From the NCBI GenBank assembly GCA_047495785.1, contig JBLDXI010000009.1, positions 5,084,001 to 5,148,000 on the forward strand: DNA of 64,000 nucleotides, written 5' to 3'. Positions 48,117 to 59,307 of the stretch are shown here, piece by piece. The stretch is from Lepidodermella squamata. Lineage: Eukaryota; Gastrotricha. The notes under the pieces are model-generated. The model did not search any database and had not been told where the DNA came from. It saw only the letters and a program-made list of their open reading frames with translations. The translations under genes were made by a program, and so were the position numbers. How positions within the stretch are numbered: position 1 is the first letter of the stretch; each line of letters begins with the position of its first letter.

Positions 48117-50486
48117 CTTTAATTTAAAAGCGTTTTTACAGTTATGCGTTTTCAGCCGCTGAGTTGGGGTTCTCTGAAAAACCAGGCCCGCGCTACAATA
48201 AGGCGCGTGATAAGCATGTTGTTTATGTCATATCACAATAGTGTCTTTCTAATTTAAAATCGTTGACACGCGATGCGCCTGTTTTTTGTTGTTGTTATCG
48301 GTTGAAGGTTGTTATCGCAAGCCCGTTGTACGAAAAAAATTGATGCGATTTTCAAAGGAGATGTTACGACCCAAGTCCGAAAGTGACTCCATCGCGGTCT
48401 GGTCGACCAGACCCCGACGTGGCTACAGGCGATTTCCACGTCGCGCTCTGATGCAACGGGCCTGCAATCTCTCTTATCAAAAACCTTTGTCGGGCTTGTT
48501 CGGCTCGTAGGTGTCGACCGAGGTACGATGGGCTCCACATGGAAAACAACGGACGCATTGTCCCGCGCCGAATTGAATTCAAAATTTATAACGAAAAGCA
48601 TTGAAAAGTGGTGGTCGCAGAGAATCGAGCCCAAACCATGTTATCCCGTGAAAAATGCAATATCCATTATTACCCGTGGCGCAAAAAGTTACGAATCCTA
48701 CGCAGAAATGGATAGTACCATTGCTGAAAGAAGCGGTGTAATGTTTTGCTGGAAATTCCAATGTTACGCGATTATCAACGATATGAAAAAAGTCATTTCG
48801 ATTTAATTCTAGAAGCCGTTATGTGGACACCGCACTTTTTTCCGCGTCGACAACAAAATGCCAGTTGAATCAGCATCGTAGGCCAGATCATATTTATATA
48901 TCATCGATTAATATACCATGGAAGCTGCTGGAACCCAAGCAATTGAAACAATCTCTCATCGTTTTGAAATTGTAGTCATAGTAGTAATTGGTAAAACTGG
49001 GATGTGAGATTTCGAATTTGTTCAATGGTCAGGGTTATGATCGAAAGAAAAGCGCAAATTTTGAGTTTTCAAAGCCCCAGGTAAAATTGGGCTGTAATTG
49101 GGTCCTTCATTCTTATTGCGTAACATAAATTGCAAATTTACACTTTTCCTTCGATCACAACCCTGAATGTCGGGCATAGTCTAATTGACTTGTGTCTCAA
49201 TTTTCTCGAATTTTCGATTAAAAATGACGACACCATTGAAGGTTTATCAAACCGCTCGAAATTGCCTTATCTGCCCAGACTTGCACATAGCCGAATTGCG
49301 TGATTTTTTTGCTTCAAAACAGTCGCGCTGTAAATAACTGGTAAAGCTGAATACTGAGCTTTGAAAACTATTAAAACTTAATGCTGTCGGTGATATAGGT
49401 AAGTGAGGAGGAAAGAATGCTAGGGACCTTCATGGGAGTAATTTAGAATGTGAAAATCCAATGTTGAAAGCATCACCTGATGAGGAATTAGGGCGTTCAA
49501 GAGAGAGATATATACAGAGGGTGGCCAAAAAATTCCGCAGAAGGCGAATTCGATGCGCATCATTTTAATGAGGAGTTTCGAGAAATTGAGAAGTTCCACT
49601 AGCAAAAGAATGATTGAAATTCTTCAACTTATTAAAAATTGATGCGCTGTGGAATTTTTTGGCCACCCTGTACAATATACCTACCGTTTTATATTGGTGG
49701 TTTGCGTTTTACATAAAAGTTATAGTAACATTGCCTTTATAAGACACAGATGTAATGAATTCATTAATTTTAGCTCAGGATAACATTTCTCTTACAGCGT
49801 GTCCCATTTAGTAATTTTGCAAATTTTTGAAGAAAATTAAACTAATTGTTTTAAATTTAACAGAGAATTTTCCATCCTTTATCCGCGATTTTACCGGAGA
49901 AAACCCTGACGATAACCTCGATGGTAACTGGTTCGGTAATTTTCGGTTTTTACCTGGTTGGATCCAATTTCTTCGGAATTTTTTTGCTATGCAAACAAAT
50001 ACGTATTCTGGATCAACAGGTATTTCGGAGAAACGTTGATTTGAAAAATAGGCTTAGTTTATAAAACGTAGCCGCATCGTCCGTCGGCACGCGGCCCGAT
50101 TTCCGATTTATCCGCCTGATTACCGGGTAGCAAAGGCCACAAAATTATTAGTGCTGCGTTGCCTTTCTGCTATGGAAGAGTTTACTGCTGCTGACAGATA
50201 AATAATACTGCAGCGTGGCCTTATTTCGGACAGCCGAGGTCATTTCAGACACTTCCGCACTTAATTTTCACCTCAATTTGGAGACTCTCTACAGTTGCTC
50301 GGGACATTGATTTAGAGGGCCGATCTTGAGGAACAAAGCATTACTAAAGCATTACAAAATAATAGAAAGTGTCTTGCAGTGAGTATAAATTTAGATTGTT
50401 TGGAAGCTATTTTTGAAAATCTTTGCCTCAATGACACTTTCCCACGTCACTCGTCAAACTCAACGCATTCATTATCCAGCCTGCCG
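48117..50486. other. Intergenic with a Tc1/mariner-like MITE
   Basis: Contains the 156-base element at 49515-49670. Reading frames at 48254-48634 and 48528-48806 overlap on opposite strands and show no domain. Nothing else was recognised. Confidence 0.45.
49515..49670. mobile_element. MITE with Tc1/mariner-like ends
   Basis: Terminal inverted repeats CAG(AG)GGTGGCCAAAAAATTCC at both ends, flanked by TA on each side, the target duplication of the Tc1/mariner group. It is 156 bases long with no reading frame, so it is non-autonomous. The left end carries two extra bases. Confidence 0.75.
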
Positions 50487-51294
50487 ATGGGTGCTGAACT
50501 GATAGAGCCGATAGGTCTACTTGAACAACCGCAACATCAGGTATTATTTTTATATTTGAATCCTTGAAAATTAAAATTGAGGAAGGCAAAATGTCGTGTA
50601 CACTACCTACATATTTTTTCGGTCCATCTTTCAGACGCTTCTTCCGAGCACGCCAGCCAAAAGCTTGGCCGCAATAACGCCTCAAGTTTTGATCGACTTA
50701 TTTGACGGCAAATTCGACGCGCTAATCGACGCTTTCGACATTGCTGACTGTCGTTACCCGTACGAATTCGAAGGTGGCCACATTCGCGGAGCAATAAACA
50801 CCCCGTTGTTGTCGCAACTCGAGGCGAATTTCCCCGTCACAGGGTGCCTGAAACAGCATCGCCGCGTTCTGATCGTCCACTGCGAATTCAGCAGCAGCCG
50901 CGGCCCGGCTGCGCTTCGTTGGTTCCGCAACAAAGACCGTAGATTCAACCGCGAAAACTACCCGAAGCTGGACTACCCGGAGGTTTACCTACTCCAGGGT
51001 GGCTACAAGGCGTTTGTCGGGCTTTGCGAGGCTAACGGCCGGTTCGATTTGATCACCCGTGGGTCAAATTCATCGTCTGCTGATCAAAGGACCAGTTATT
51101 ACGTAACCATGCGTGACGGCGGTCATCGTGCGTGGCGGCGCAAGGTCGATGGCGATCGATTTTCAAGTTCGGGCTCGACACCTGATGAACAAATTCGTGC
51201 CGAATCGACACCGCCTGGAATACGACTCAGCAGGGAGCCGCGTCGTAGCCGCGGTCGTCTGCAAAAGTGCCGTCTGGACCTAGAATTTAATTGA
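50487..51294 (+). CDS. Minimal Cdc25-type phosphatase, copy C
   Basis: Exons 50487-50540 and 50635-51294 give about 237 residues from the first in-frame ATG. Exon 1 ends EQPQHQ at the same phase-0 junction as EQPKHQ in copy A, confirming homology. The frame stays open upstream to about 50310 without ATG, with a CTTGCAG acceptor at 50379, so a further upstream exon is possible. The phosphatase domain is intact: GGHIRGAIN, HCEFSSSRGP with Cys and Arg, YPEVYLLQGGYKAF. The Glu before the catalytic Arg is Ser. The tail after residue 170 is richer in Ser, Arg and Pro than in the other copies. It lies 12 kb from copy B, on the far side of the pseudo-astacin pair. Expected role: activation of a cyclin-dependent kinase; the true target is unknown. 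Confidence 0.85.
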
Positions 51295-51793
51295 ATTCGA
51301 ACTCGTTGTGATTTTTCGTCAATTTTTATGATAATATATTATTTGAATTTTGTAAAATCCACTATTCTTCTGCTTGTTTGCTATAGTATTTTTACTGACT
51401 CTATCCAATGCCACAGAAATTGTCACGATTTCTGGTTTTCGAAAGCTCTTCTTCTTGCTTTATTTCTTATTTGTTGAGAAAATAATGAAGAATTAAAATA
51501 TTCTGTAAAATAATGTAGAGATTTTTGCGAAACTTTGATACGAAGCGGCACTGTGCGAATCAGGTAAAAGAGCAATGCCCCTGAAAGCGCTCAGATTTAA
51601 GTAGCTCAGATTCCTACGAAATTGGAAAAAAATTCGAAAATCATAAAACTAGGCTGCCTGACAGGGAATCGAAGGAAGTTTGCTAATTTAAAAAATAAAG
51701 AAGTTTCGATTATTTATCAAATTACTGAAAAATGCATTTGCGAAAATGTTTTTGAAGATTGGAATGGCTCGTTGCTTAGGTAAAAAAAACATG

Positions 51794-51867
51794 TGGCCAC
51801 TGGGAGGATCGAACTCACGACCTTCGCGTTATTAGCACGACGCTCTAACCAACTGAGCTAAGCGGCC
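51794..51867 (-). tRNA. trnI-AAT: tRNA-Ile(AAT)
   Basis: Full 74-base cloverleaf: acceptor GGCCGCT/AGTGGCC, A box TAGCTCAGTTGG, anticodon loop CTAATAA, B box GTTCGATCC. One mismatch in the T stem. No intron. Confidence 0.94.
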
Positions 51868-52216
51868 AGTTGGAGCCAAGCTGTGGCATGCCGGATTGTA
51901 TGTATTGATCAGTGAAATATCATGGAAGCTGCTGGTGGTTGAATGAATTCGGTCCAAGAAAGTGATTAAAGTCCAGCTCCATTGAAATGCTATCTAAAAA
52001 GAAGCCTTGCTATCTAAAGAAGCCTTACAAAAAGACGAGAATGCTTTACAGCAATGAAAATTATTTTTTTATTCCAAAATTAAATTGAATTCAAACAGGA
52101 AAAACAAATCAGAAACAGGTATCGCTGGACTTCAATTTTTAGCATGGGACACAAAATATATATTATAAATAATAAAATAATAAAAATAAAATAAATATAT
52201 TACCATAAAATTGATT

Positions 52217-52289
52217 CGCCCGATGTGGGGCTCGAACCCACGACCCTGGGATTAAGAGTCCCATGCTCTACCGACTGAGCTAACCGGGC
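52217..52289 (-). tRNA. trnK-CTT: tRNA-Lys(CTT)
   Basis: Full 73-base cloverleaf: acceptor GCCCGGT paired with ATCGGGC, A box TAGCTCAGTCGG, anticodon loop CTCTTAA, B box GGTTCGAGCCC. No intron. Confidence 0.95.
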
Positions 52290-52625
52290 TGGTATGATGA
52301 TAAGAATCATTCTGCTTCCCTGAACCGCGCCGCTCTTCGTTGCTTCTAGAGAGCGGTGTTTTCTTTGTATAGCGATGCGGAAGCCATGCTTTGAAATCAT
52401 TATTCTTGCTGGCGTCTTTTGCATACGGTACCCCTTCACGTTAGCATTTTCGATTTTTGATATGATAAGAGTAAGAATAAGTAGATTCAGGCTTTTAGTT
52501 TGGCGGCTGCAATCTGCAGTCCTTGCAATGTCCCTAGGCGGAAAACATACTTTTTTATTGACGATGGGTATATAATATTGTTTGATAAGGCTGTGATTCG
52601 GACAACTTGAACTAGGTGAGTTTAT

Positions 52626-53304
52626 CTACGGCGTCGACTGCTTGCTATTAGGTTGCAGTTCAGAGCAAACAGAGTTAAGAAGCCCGGTTAAGGCCATGCA
52701 TTTCTTGTAATCGGTATCAGCAATCACGCCCATGTAGCCAGGCTCATCGCTCATCATCATCGAAGGACGGCTGCTGTTCATAGGGCGCGGCATCGCCATT
52801 CCAGCTGGCCACATTTCCTCGTTTCCGCAGTTCATTTGCCCGTTGCATTTGTCTGCGCAGCAGTAACACACATCTGTGGACTGAAATTAAATTAAAATTA
52901 CTATTTATATTTTTCGAAAATAATTTTTTCTAATTTATACCAGGCCTTTGCTGCGGCCCATTTGCACCATTTTGGCGCAAGTGACGCCGGTTTTAGCAAC
53001 GTTGCCCGGGTTTTCGTCACAGCCCCATTTGATGCTCATGTATCCCGTGTGAATGGAATCCGCCGAAGTCCGCGAGCAAGCGTTGCAGCCGGTTTTCAGG
53101 GTGACATTTTGAATTTTGGCTGGATCCATTTGCCCGCCATAAGCCGTGTAGATGATCGCAGTACCGGCATAACATGACAAGGCTGTCAAAAATTCGAAAA
53201 TTTGCAAAATTTACATGAGTTCTTCAAGCTATCAAGTACCTGAAGATGATTGAATTAAAGAGGCCGCGGCAAGGCCAATCGCTATTATTACCATTCGCGA
53301 CATC
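52626..53304 (-). CDS. Secreted Ly6/three-finger-like Cys-rich protein
   Basis: Three exons: 53304-53241, 53182-52941 and 52880-52626, about 186 residues. A signal peptide of about 21 residues leads into SCYAGTAIIYT, a CNACS segment, WGCDE, and CYCCADKCNG, the CC-x3-CN signature that closes Ly6/uPAR and nematode ET-module domains. A Met- and Pro-rich stretch and two later cysteines follow. There is no obvious transmembrane segment or GPI signal, so it is probably secreted. Function unknown; the fold class is the only inference. A related gene lies 0.9 kb away on the plus strand. Confidence 0.78.
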
Positions 53305-54185
53305 GTTATTTCATGTGAAAAATAGTTGCTTATAGGCTTTTGGCATTCAATTTAAAAGTGAGCTAAATGCCGGCTAGAACAAAACGTTGACCTGGGCAGA
53401 GTGGATTTTTTTACGGCTATATCGAGGGCTTAAAAAAAGCAGGTAAATCGAATAGGTCGACCCAGTTTTTTGAAGTTCTCGGTAGAAGAAAATAAAATTA
53501 TCGCCGCAAAAAATGTGAAAGCTTTTTTAAAGTCCTGAGATGGCAAGAAAAATTCGCCGAAGGGCAGTTCTATGATGATTGACTTTAAATGATTGAAATC
53601 AGATAAATGGGATTGAATTTTTCGAGTCTTGGCAACTACTGCGGTTCATTTTTTTCCGAACCTAAACCGAACCTATAAATCACCCAAATCGAGCGAGTAT
53701 GTAGTTTAGGTTCGGAAGTGAAGCTTTTATGCAGGAGATTTATGGCATCCTCGAGCGATTTTAAATGTTTGCCTTTTTTGACTTTCAGCAACGATGGATC
53801 CGTAACGGTGAGGAATTGGCTCATGAGATTTTGTGAGCTTACTGGAATGGGTCCTGACTGTTCATGTTAGAAGTATGAGCCCGGAGAACCTCATGGTTAT
53901 GGAATGACAAGCGTTTGAAAAAAGTGGACATTTTGTATGCAGATTTTTAGGTAACCTTACCCGAGTTGTGTGAAATAAAAAATCAGTGTTATCGCACAGA
54001 AAAAAACGATACCTTTCATTGTTATCCACCTTATAAAAGAGGCCTGGAAACCTTCGCATCAGAATTAGACCGAAAAAAACACAATGACTAAGATACCTGA
54101 ACAATAGCCAGCAAAAAAGCTACAAGTTTTATTGTAATATCCCATTTATAAAAGACGTCGGGAAACTGCGCCTATATCAGCGAAA
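53305..54185. other. Divergent promoter region of two Ly6-like genes
   Basis: AT-rich; reading frames here are short and featureless. Confidence 0.4.
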
Positions 54186-54778
54186 ATGTTCAAGAAAATT
54201 GGTGCGTTGATAGCGATTTTTTCGGCCTTTGGCTTCGCGAATGCCGGGCTCAAGTGTCATGTAGCTACAGTGACCGGGAAGAGTGCGAATTATCTTCCTA
54301 CACCAGAGGACAAAGCTTTCACCCAGCAGGACAACTGCGACTTCTGTTCACGGACCATGACCCAGTTGGGCCAGTTAGTCAGCCTCGTCTTCGGCTGCGG
54401 CAAGGCAGGTTCGCCTAGCGAAGAGTGCGATGAAATGATGATGGTCACCAATGATACAGCAAATAACAGGCGCCAGGTTAGAGAAATGCTTAAATTCCCC
54501 AAAATTTTTAAATAATGATATTTTGTGTATTTTTTTAGTTTGTTTGCAAGTGTTGTGGCGAGTTGTGCAATGGATTTTCGAATTGCTCGTTGAGCATGGG
54601 CGATCGACAGCCACCAGCGGCGATGACTACAACGACGAGCCCCCCACTAAGTTGGGCTAATGCAGCCATCAACCAGCTGCCAGTGGCTTCCAGGTGCTCG
54701 ATGACTTTGCTTTTACTGAATCAAATGTGCGCGGGAATGGGCGTCCGCGAGAACAGCACCACAACCATGAGCAGCTGA
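54186..54778 (+). CDS. Secreted Ly6/three-finger-like protein, second gene
   Basis: Exons 54186-54476 and 54539-54778 encode about 176 residues. It has a clear signal peptide ending FANA, then GLKCHVATVTG, CDFCSRTM, VFGCGK, and across the intron VCKCCGELCNG, the same CC-x3-CN end as the neighbouring gene. A Thr/Ser/Pro-rich stretch and two more cysteines follow. The intron falls at the same place in the domain, just before the CC-x3-CN end, as in the other gene, supporting duplication. Probably secreted; role unknown. Confidence 0.78.
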
Positions 54779-54921
54779 AGCAAGCGCTGATAATGCTCCG
54801 AATTTACTGAGAGATAATTTCGATTTAAAATTATGCTGAGGTAGACCTAGTATTTTTACTAGTGTTCAGAAAACTTGGAAAGGCTGTTTTAATAAAGTAA
54901 TTTTTAAAGTTGAATTTAAAT

Positions 54922-55061
54922 TGAGTGAAAGCTTTGTTGCCTGGCGTCGGGACATAATTCGCAATCTTCCCGGTCACCTCAGCAGTATGGCACTTGAACC
55001 CGGCGTTCGCGAAGCCAAAGACCGAAAAAATCGCAATCAAAGCCCTAATCTTGTTAAACAT
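54922..55061 (-). pseudogene. Truncated inverted copy of the Ly6-like gene
   Basis: The first 47 codons match the gene at 54186 (signal peptide ending FANAG, then KCH, VTGK, NY, PTP, KAFTQ) but the sequence then diverges and the cysteines and second exon are missing. It is convergent with the intact gene, about 280 bases from its stop, so an inverted partial duplication. Confidence 0.75.
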
Positions 55062-56591
55062 GTTCGCAAAAAATAATGCTGATAGGCGATGCGCGTTTCT
55101 CGGTCTTTTTTTCATCTAACCAAATATCTTTTTTCATCTAACCATAATTTTGTCCTGAAAATGGATAATTTTGGAATTTTCGTGTAATTGGAAAATATCT
55201 TTTTTCATCTAACCAGGGATTCGACCCTTCAATAACTCGGGTAAAAATCATTTTTCTTTCGCTTTAAAGTTGGAATTATTCCTCCTAAGTATTGTCCCAA
55301 TGTCCTGGGATGTTCCTGTCAAGTTCCACCCCTAATTTTGCCAATTTAGATGCTTTGCCGAGAGAGATTCGATAAAATGGGATAAGAAACCTAATACCTA
55401 GCTACTAAAATAAAAAAAAAACAAGTTTAGCCCCGATCCTGATTGTATGAAGGGTTAATTTAGACCCGTACTGCGTTTTCCAGTCTGGTTAGATGAAAAA
55501 AGATTAACCCAAGTCGACGGCACTGAGGCGATTGTGTCTTTCGCTTAATCAACTATATACTATGGCTAATATGATATTTCGACTATTTCGATGATGGCAA
55601 ATTTTTTGGTTTGGTGGCTAATTGGACCGCTGGCTAATGGACCGCTAGCTTCTATGACAGCGGGCTTTACAGAAGTTAGCGGTCCACATAAATTTTCAGC
55701 GGACTAATAAGCCAAATAGTTTAAACAATTTGCCAGCTTGTAATCATCTGAAAATGACTTGGCTACTAGGGTATCATCACTCCTTCATTGGACCGCTGGT
55801 GAAAAACTCAAAATGGACTTCAAATTTTAAATTTCAATTTTTTTTCTAATTTTAGGTGCAATAGAGGGGGTTCTGAACGGCGTTGGTTTGTAATGCTTGT
55901 CCCAGCTCCACGCCTACCTCTTTTTATCGGCCGTGCACCTGTTCTGAACGAGCCGAGCAACATTTATTACGGCGGGAAGGTGAGTCGACTTTCAACTTCG
56001 ATAGATCCGCCATCTTGCTCTTTTTTTATAATTATTCAGGTTGATTCTTCCTTTTCGGGCCTTTTAACGGTGCTGAAATACAAATTAATAACTATGAAGT
56101 TCTGTGCACGAGATGAATCAGCTAAGATAAGCATGAAACTTGACAATAAAAATAATTCTCGATCGTCAAGCGCAAAATAAAGATGCTCATTTTCTCACTC
56201 TTTATTCGCGTGCGTAAGTAAATCGAAAGTACCCCAACAACTTGGCAGAATTGTGTCCCATGTTAGATCAATTTCAATCGCTGGTAGAGGATCAGCAAGG
56301 CTAACGCTTGGAGGTGGGGTCTTTCCTCTTGCTGTTAATTAAATTTATTTCAACCACTTCGTCTTTACCCCAATTTCACGAAAGAAGACTCTTACTTAGT
56401 TTGCGTGTGTGTGGCCGGGTGTAATAATGCCGCGCCGGGTATAATAATGCTGCGCCGCCATTCCGAAGGGTCAAGCCTAGCAGGCAAACCACTTAAGGAG
56501 CAAGATTAATTGCAGGCACATTGTGTAATTAAAATAGCTGAGCTTAAATAAATCGTGGAATAATTTCGATTTCTGTTTTTATTTTTAAATC
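55062..56591. other. Intergenic with an orphan DM9-like exon
   Basis: Contains the exon-like fragment at 55855-55979 and a short GC-rich tandem repeat at 56412-56457 (two units of about 22 bases, GCCGGGTRTAATAATGCYGC). TTTTTTCATCTAACCA recurs four times near 55108-55215 and once inverted near 55485-55500, marking a small dispersed motif. Confidence 0.5.
55855..55979 (+). pseudogene. Orphan exon with half a DM9-like repeat
   Basis: Between a TTTTAG acceptor and an AAG/GTGAGT donor lies an open stretch with PLFIGRAP...YYGGK, resembling PLYIARA...GGK in the DM9 gene downstream. Its phase-0 end does not fit the DM9 gene's next exon, and no partner exons were found, so it is most likely a relic of a duplicated DM9 gene. 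Confidence 0.45.
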
Positions 56592-57594
56592 ATGGCAAGA
56601 AGGTATTTTACGAAAAAAATTATTTTGCTAAACGATATTATTTATTTTTATTTATTTATGTTTTAGAGCGGTCGAACCGTACTGGAGGGCGGCTTCAAAT
56701 GGGCAAATTCCTGCGGACGCCGTCCGAATTGGCCTGGACGCAGCCGGTGAAATGATGTACGTAGGGCGAGCAAAGATCAGCGGCGATCTATGCCCAGGCA
56801 AGGTTGTTGCCAGCTATGGCTGCTGCTTTGTGGGCTACGGCTTGATTGAACACCAGGTGAAGGAGTACGAAGTCCTTGTGGCCGACGGCGACTTTTGCAT
56901 CCTCGAGTGGGTTGATGCTGCAGACGGGGCTGTACCTTTCGGTTAGTAATTTTTAAATTATTCTAGCATTCAGCTCCACGCTTTACCGAAATCATTGGAA
57001 ATCTGTTTTCAATTTTTTTGATTAGTTGGAGGCGAATTTTTTATTAATCTTACGGTGGATTTTATTATCGCGATTTTACTGTGCAAGCATATGTGTGCAA
57101 GATGCAGGAACACTTTTCTTGCAATTTTTAGCCATCAAAGATTTTTTGATAAATTATCATCGATTATTTTTCCAATTTTAAATAGGCGCTGTTGAGGGAG
57201 GCCGCGCTCTTGGAGGAATAGATGTCGAGCCGCTTTATATTGCCCGAGCTCAAATAAATCAACTGCACGGCGGAAAGGTTGGTTAAATTCAGCATTTTTT
57301 GTAGTCAAAAAAAGTAAAAAAAAAATCAATCGAAATAGCGCGTAGGTATTCAAAAAATAGCATGAAATTCCTCCTTACGGATGATACCTATATAAATATC
57401 CAAGGTGGTGATTGGAAATTCATATCCTTGTTTTTCAGGTTCATCCTTCTCACGGCTGCGCGTTTATCCCATTGGGTGGAGAAGAAGTTAGAATGAAGTC
57501 GTATCAGGTGCTTTGCAAGAAGTACGTTTACGCGCCTCTGCCGGAGCGCCCTTATTTGGAGCGCCGCTATTTAGTGCATAAACTGATTGATTGA
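56592..57594 (+). CDS. DM9-repeat protein (lectin-like)
   Basis: Four exons: 56592-56602, 56667-56941, 57186-57277 and 57439-57594, about 177 residues, with an 11-base coding first exon whose phase exactly fits exon 2. Two DM9 repeats are visible: YWRAASNGQIPADAV...MMYVGRAKI...PGKV...EYEVLV, then EWVDAADGAVPFGAV...PLYIARAQI...GGKVHPSHGCAFIPLGGEE...SYQVL. DM9 proteins in oysters and mosquitoes bind mannose-type glycans or respond to infection, so a glycan-recognition role is plausible. There is no signal peptide, consistent with the cytosolic or vesicle location reported for the family. A short basic tail follows the second repeat. Confidence 0.88.
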
Positions 57595-59307
57595 TTGAAA
57601 CCGATTTTTCGCATGCATTTGCATATGTACGACAATTTGACCGTGATTTTAATATGAACCTTGGAGAATTCATTGTTTGAAAGTAAGTAAAAATCAGAAG
57701 GGCTGAATCGAAAAATTGCTTCTCAAATGCTGATTATCAATAAGGTTTGTGCGGTATGTATTCCCAGACTTGAAGTGTTAGAATCATCAACTAATCGAAG
57801 TAATTCATCAGCCGAAATTTCTGAAGCCGGAGGCCCGCGTCGCCGTCTGACTTGTTGAGCATCAGAATTGTCACCACTTTTTGCGGCAGTCGATTTTTTG
57901 AGGTAATCAGCAAATGCCAAGTTGTCGCTGGGGCTGAAACTCGTGAAAACATCTAATATAGAGAGCGAGCGTGAATGGTTTTATACCTGATCGTCACTCG
58001 AGTTAATATTAAATCGTTTTCCAGTTGTTTAATAGGCGAGTGTTAAGTAAGAAACAACACGGCTATCATTACGTAGCGAGAGGCGATCTCTCAAAAGGTC
58101 CACTTCTGACGTGAAAGGAATATCCTAGTAGAAATCCATTAATAATACCGAAATTCACGGCATGAATACGGTGGCTACGGCAATATGGAAATATGTCGAT
58201 TTGTCTCCTGGAATGGAAGCTCGGCCTCTCTTCCAAATGGTGCCCAAAACGGCAAAGTTACACCATAATAGTGCTTCAAAATCGCTCAAAGTTTCTGTGA
58301 AAACACAACTTAGCCGAGTGGAGTTTTTACGCAATTTATTTCTGCCGTGTTTTTACCGCAATTTTTTTTGCCGTGTTTTCACGAAGTTTTGCGAAGTTTT
58401 GAAAGCCTCGTAAAACTGCGGCAAGTTTTGTATTACGAAATTTTTTGCGTGAAATGAGGATTTCATTGCGCCCCTACCAAATTTGCTATCTCGCCGGTAA
58501 TTCGATAATAATTCAACTGAAAATCCGCCATCGGAAAACCGAGAACGCTAACTGCTCTCGAACGTTGTCGAATTCTGGGAAATCTTTGCTTTGCTGTCGA
58601 ACACCACGGGCAGGGATTTATTGTTGATGAGATTATTCGAAAGAGGCACGAGACGTACAAGGACGCCGGAGCTTGATAGAAAAGCGTAGTTTTGTGTTAT
58701 CTTTTGTTGAGCAAAAACCTATTGTTTACCGAACTCATGAATCAAAGCAATGCGATCAGCTCATGAATAGTCTGGCACGAGACGCAGATAATTTTACTAA
58801 GGAGGATTCAAGCCTCGGCGTCCTGGTTTTTGGACTCAAAACTTCTTATCTAACGCATAATAAATCGTTCGGGGTGACACCGGTGAAGCTAAAAAGTGGT
58901 TTTCAACCGCAAACTGCAAACTGCAACCGCAAAACCAGCTTCTCCCCATTACACGAACCGATTTTACGCAGGGCGCATGTTTACTCTAAACTCTAAAACG
59001 ATACACCTTTTTCTCGAATTAAGTGAACCGTCGCATCATAGTTCAAGGACTGCAGCGATGAACAAATTGTATAGAGTATTTAATGTTAGAATTGGAACGC
59101 TGATCTCAGATCCCCCGTCATCTGTGGTGCCACGGAAATCCCTTTTGTATTAAATTTTCTTCATCAAAATTCTGAACAGGAACAAAAAGTCGAAAAAGTC
59201 GAGTATCATGGCAGCACCTCGATATCTTTCCTTTATTTTCAGCAGCACTTTTAAATTTTAAAAATTATCTCTCCAACACAGACGCGATTGCATGACAGCT
59301 AGCCAAG
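57595..59307. other. Intergenic, one possible exon
   Basis: A minus-strand frame at 57723-57938 follows a TTTCAG acceptor and encodes a hydrophilic segment with KKSTAAKSG and RRRRGPPASE, ending in a stop. No start codon or upstream exon could be fixed and no family is recognised. The rest shows nothing. Confidence 0.35.

Larger units (their letters stand above)
51295..52625. other. Intergenic with two tRNA genes
   Basis: Holds tRNA-Ile and tRNA-Lys, both minus strand; the rest shows nothing recognisable. Confidence 0.5.

Noticed and set aside
48254-48806. Overlapping reading frames on both strands upstream of pseudo-astacin copy 2
   Set aside because: Low similarity to any family, overlapping each other, and no splice or start context.
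58162-59153. Several 60-107 residue frames downstream of the DM9 gene
   Set aside because: Partly low-complexity, no domain, no codon bias like the real genes.
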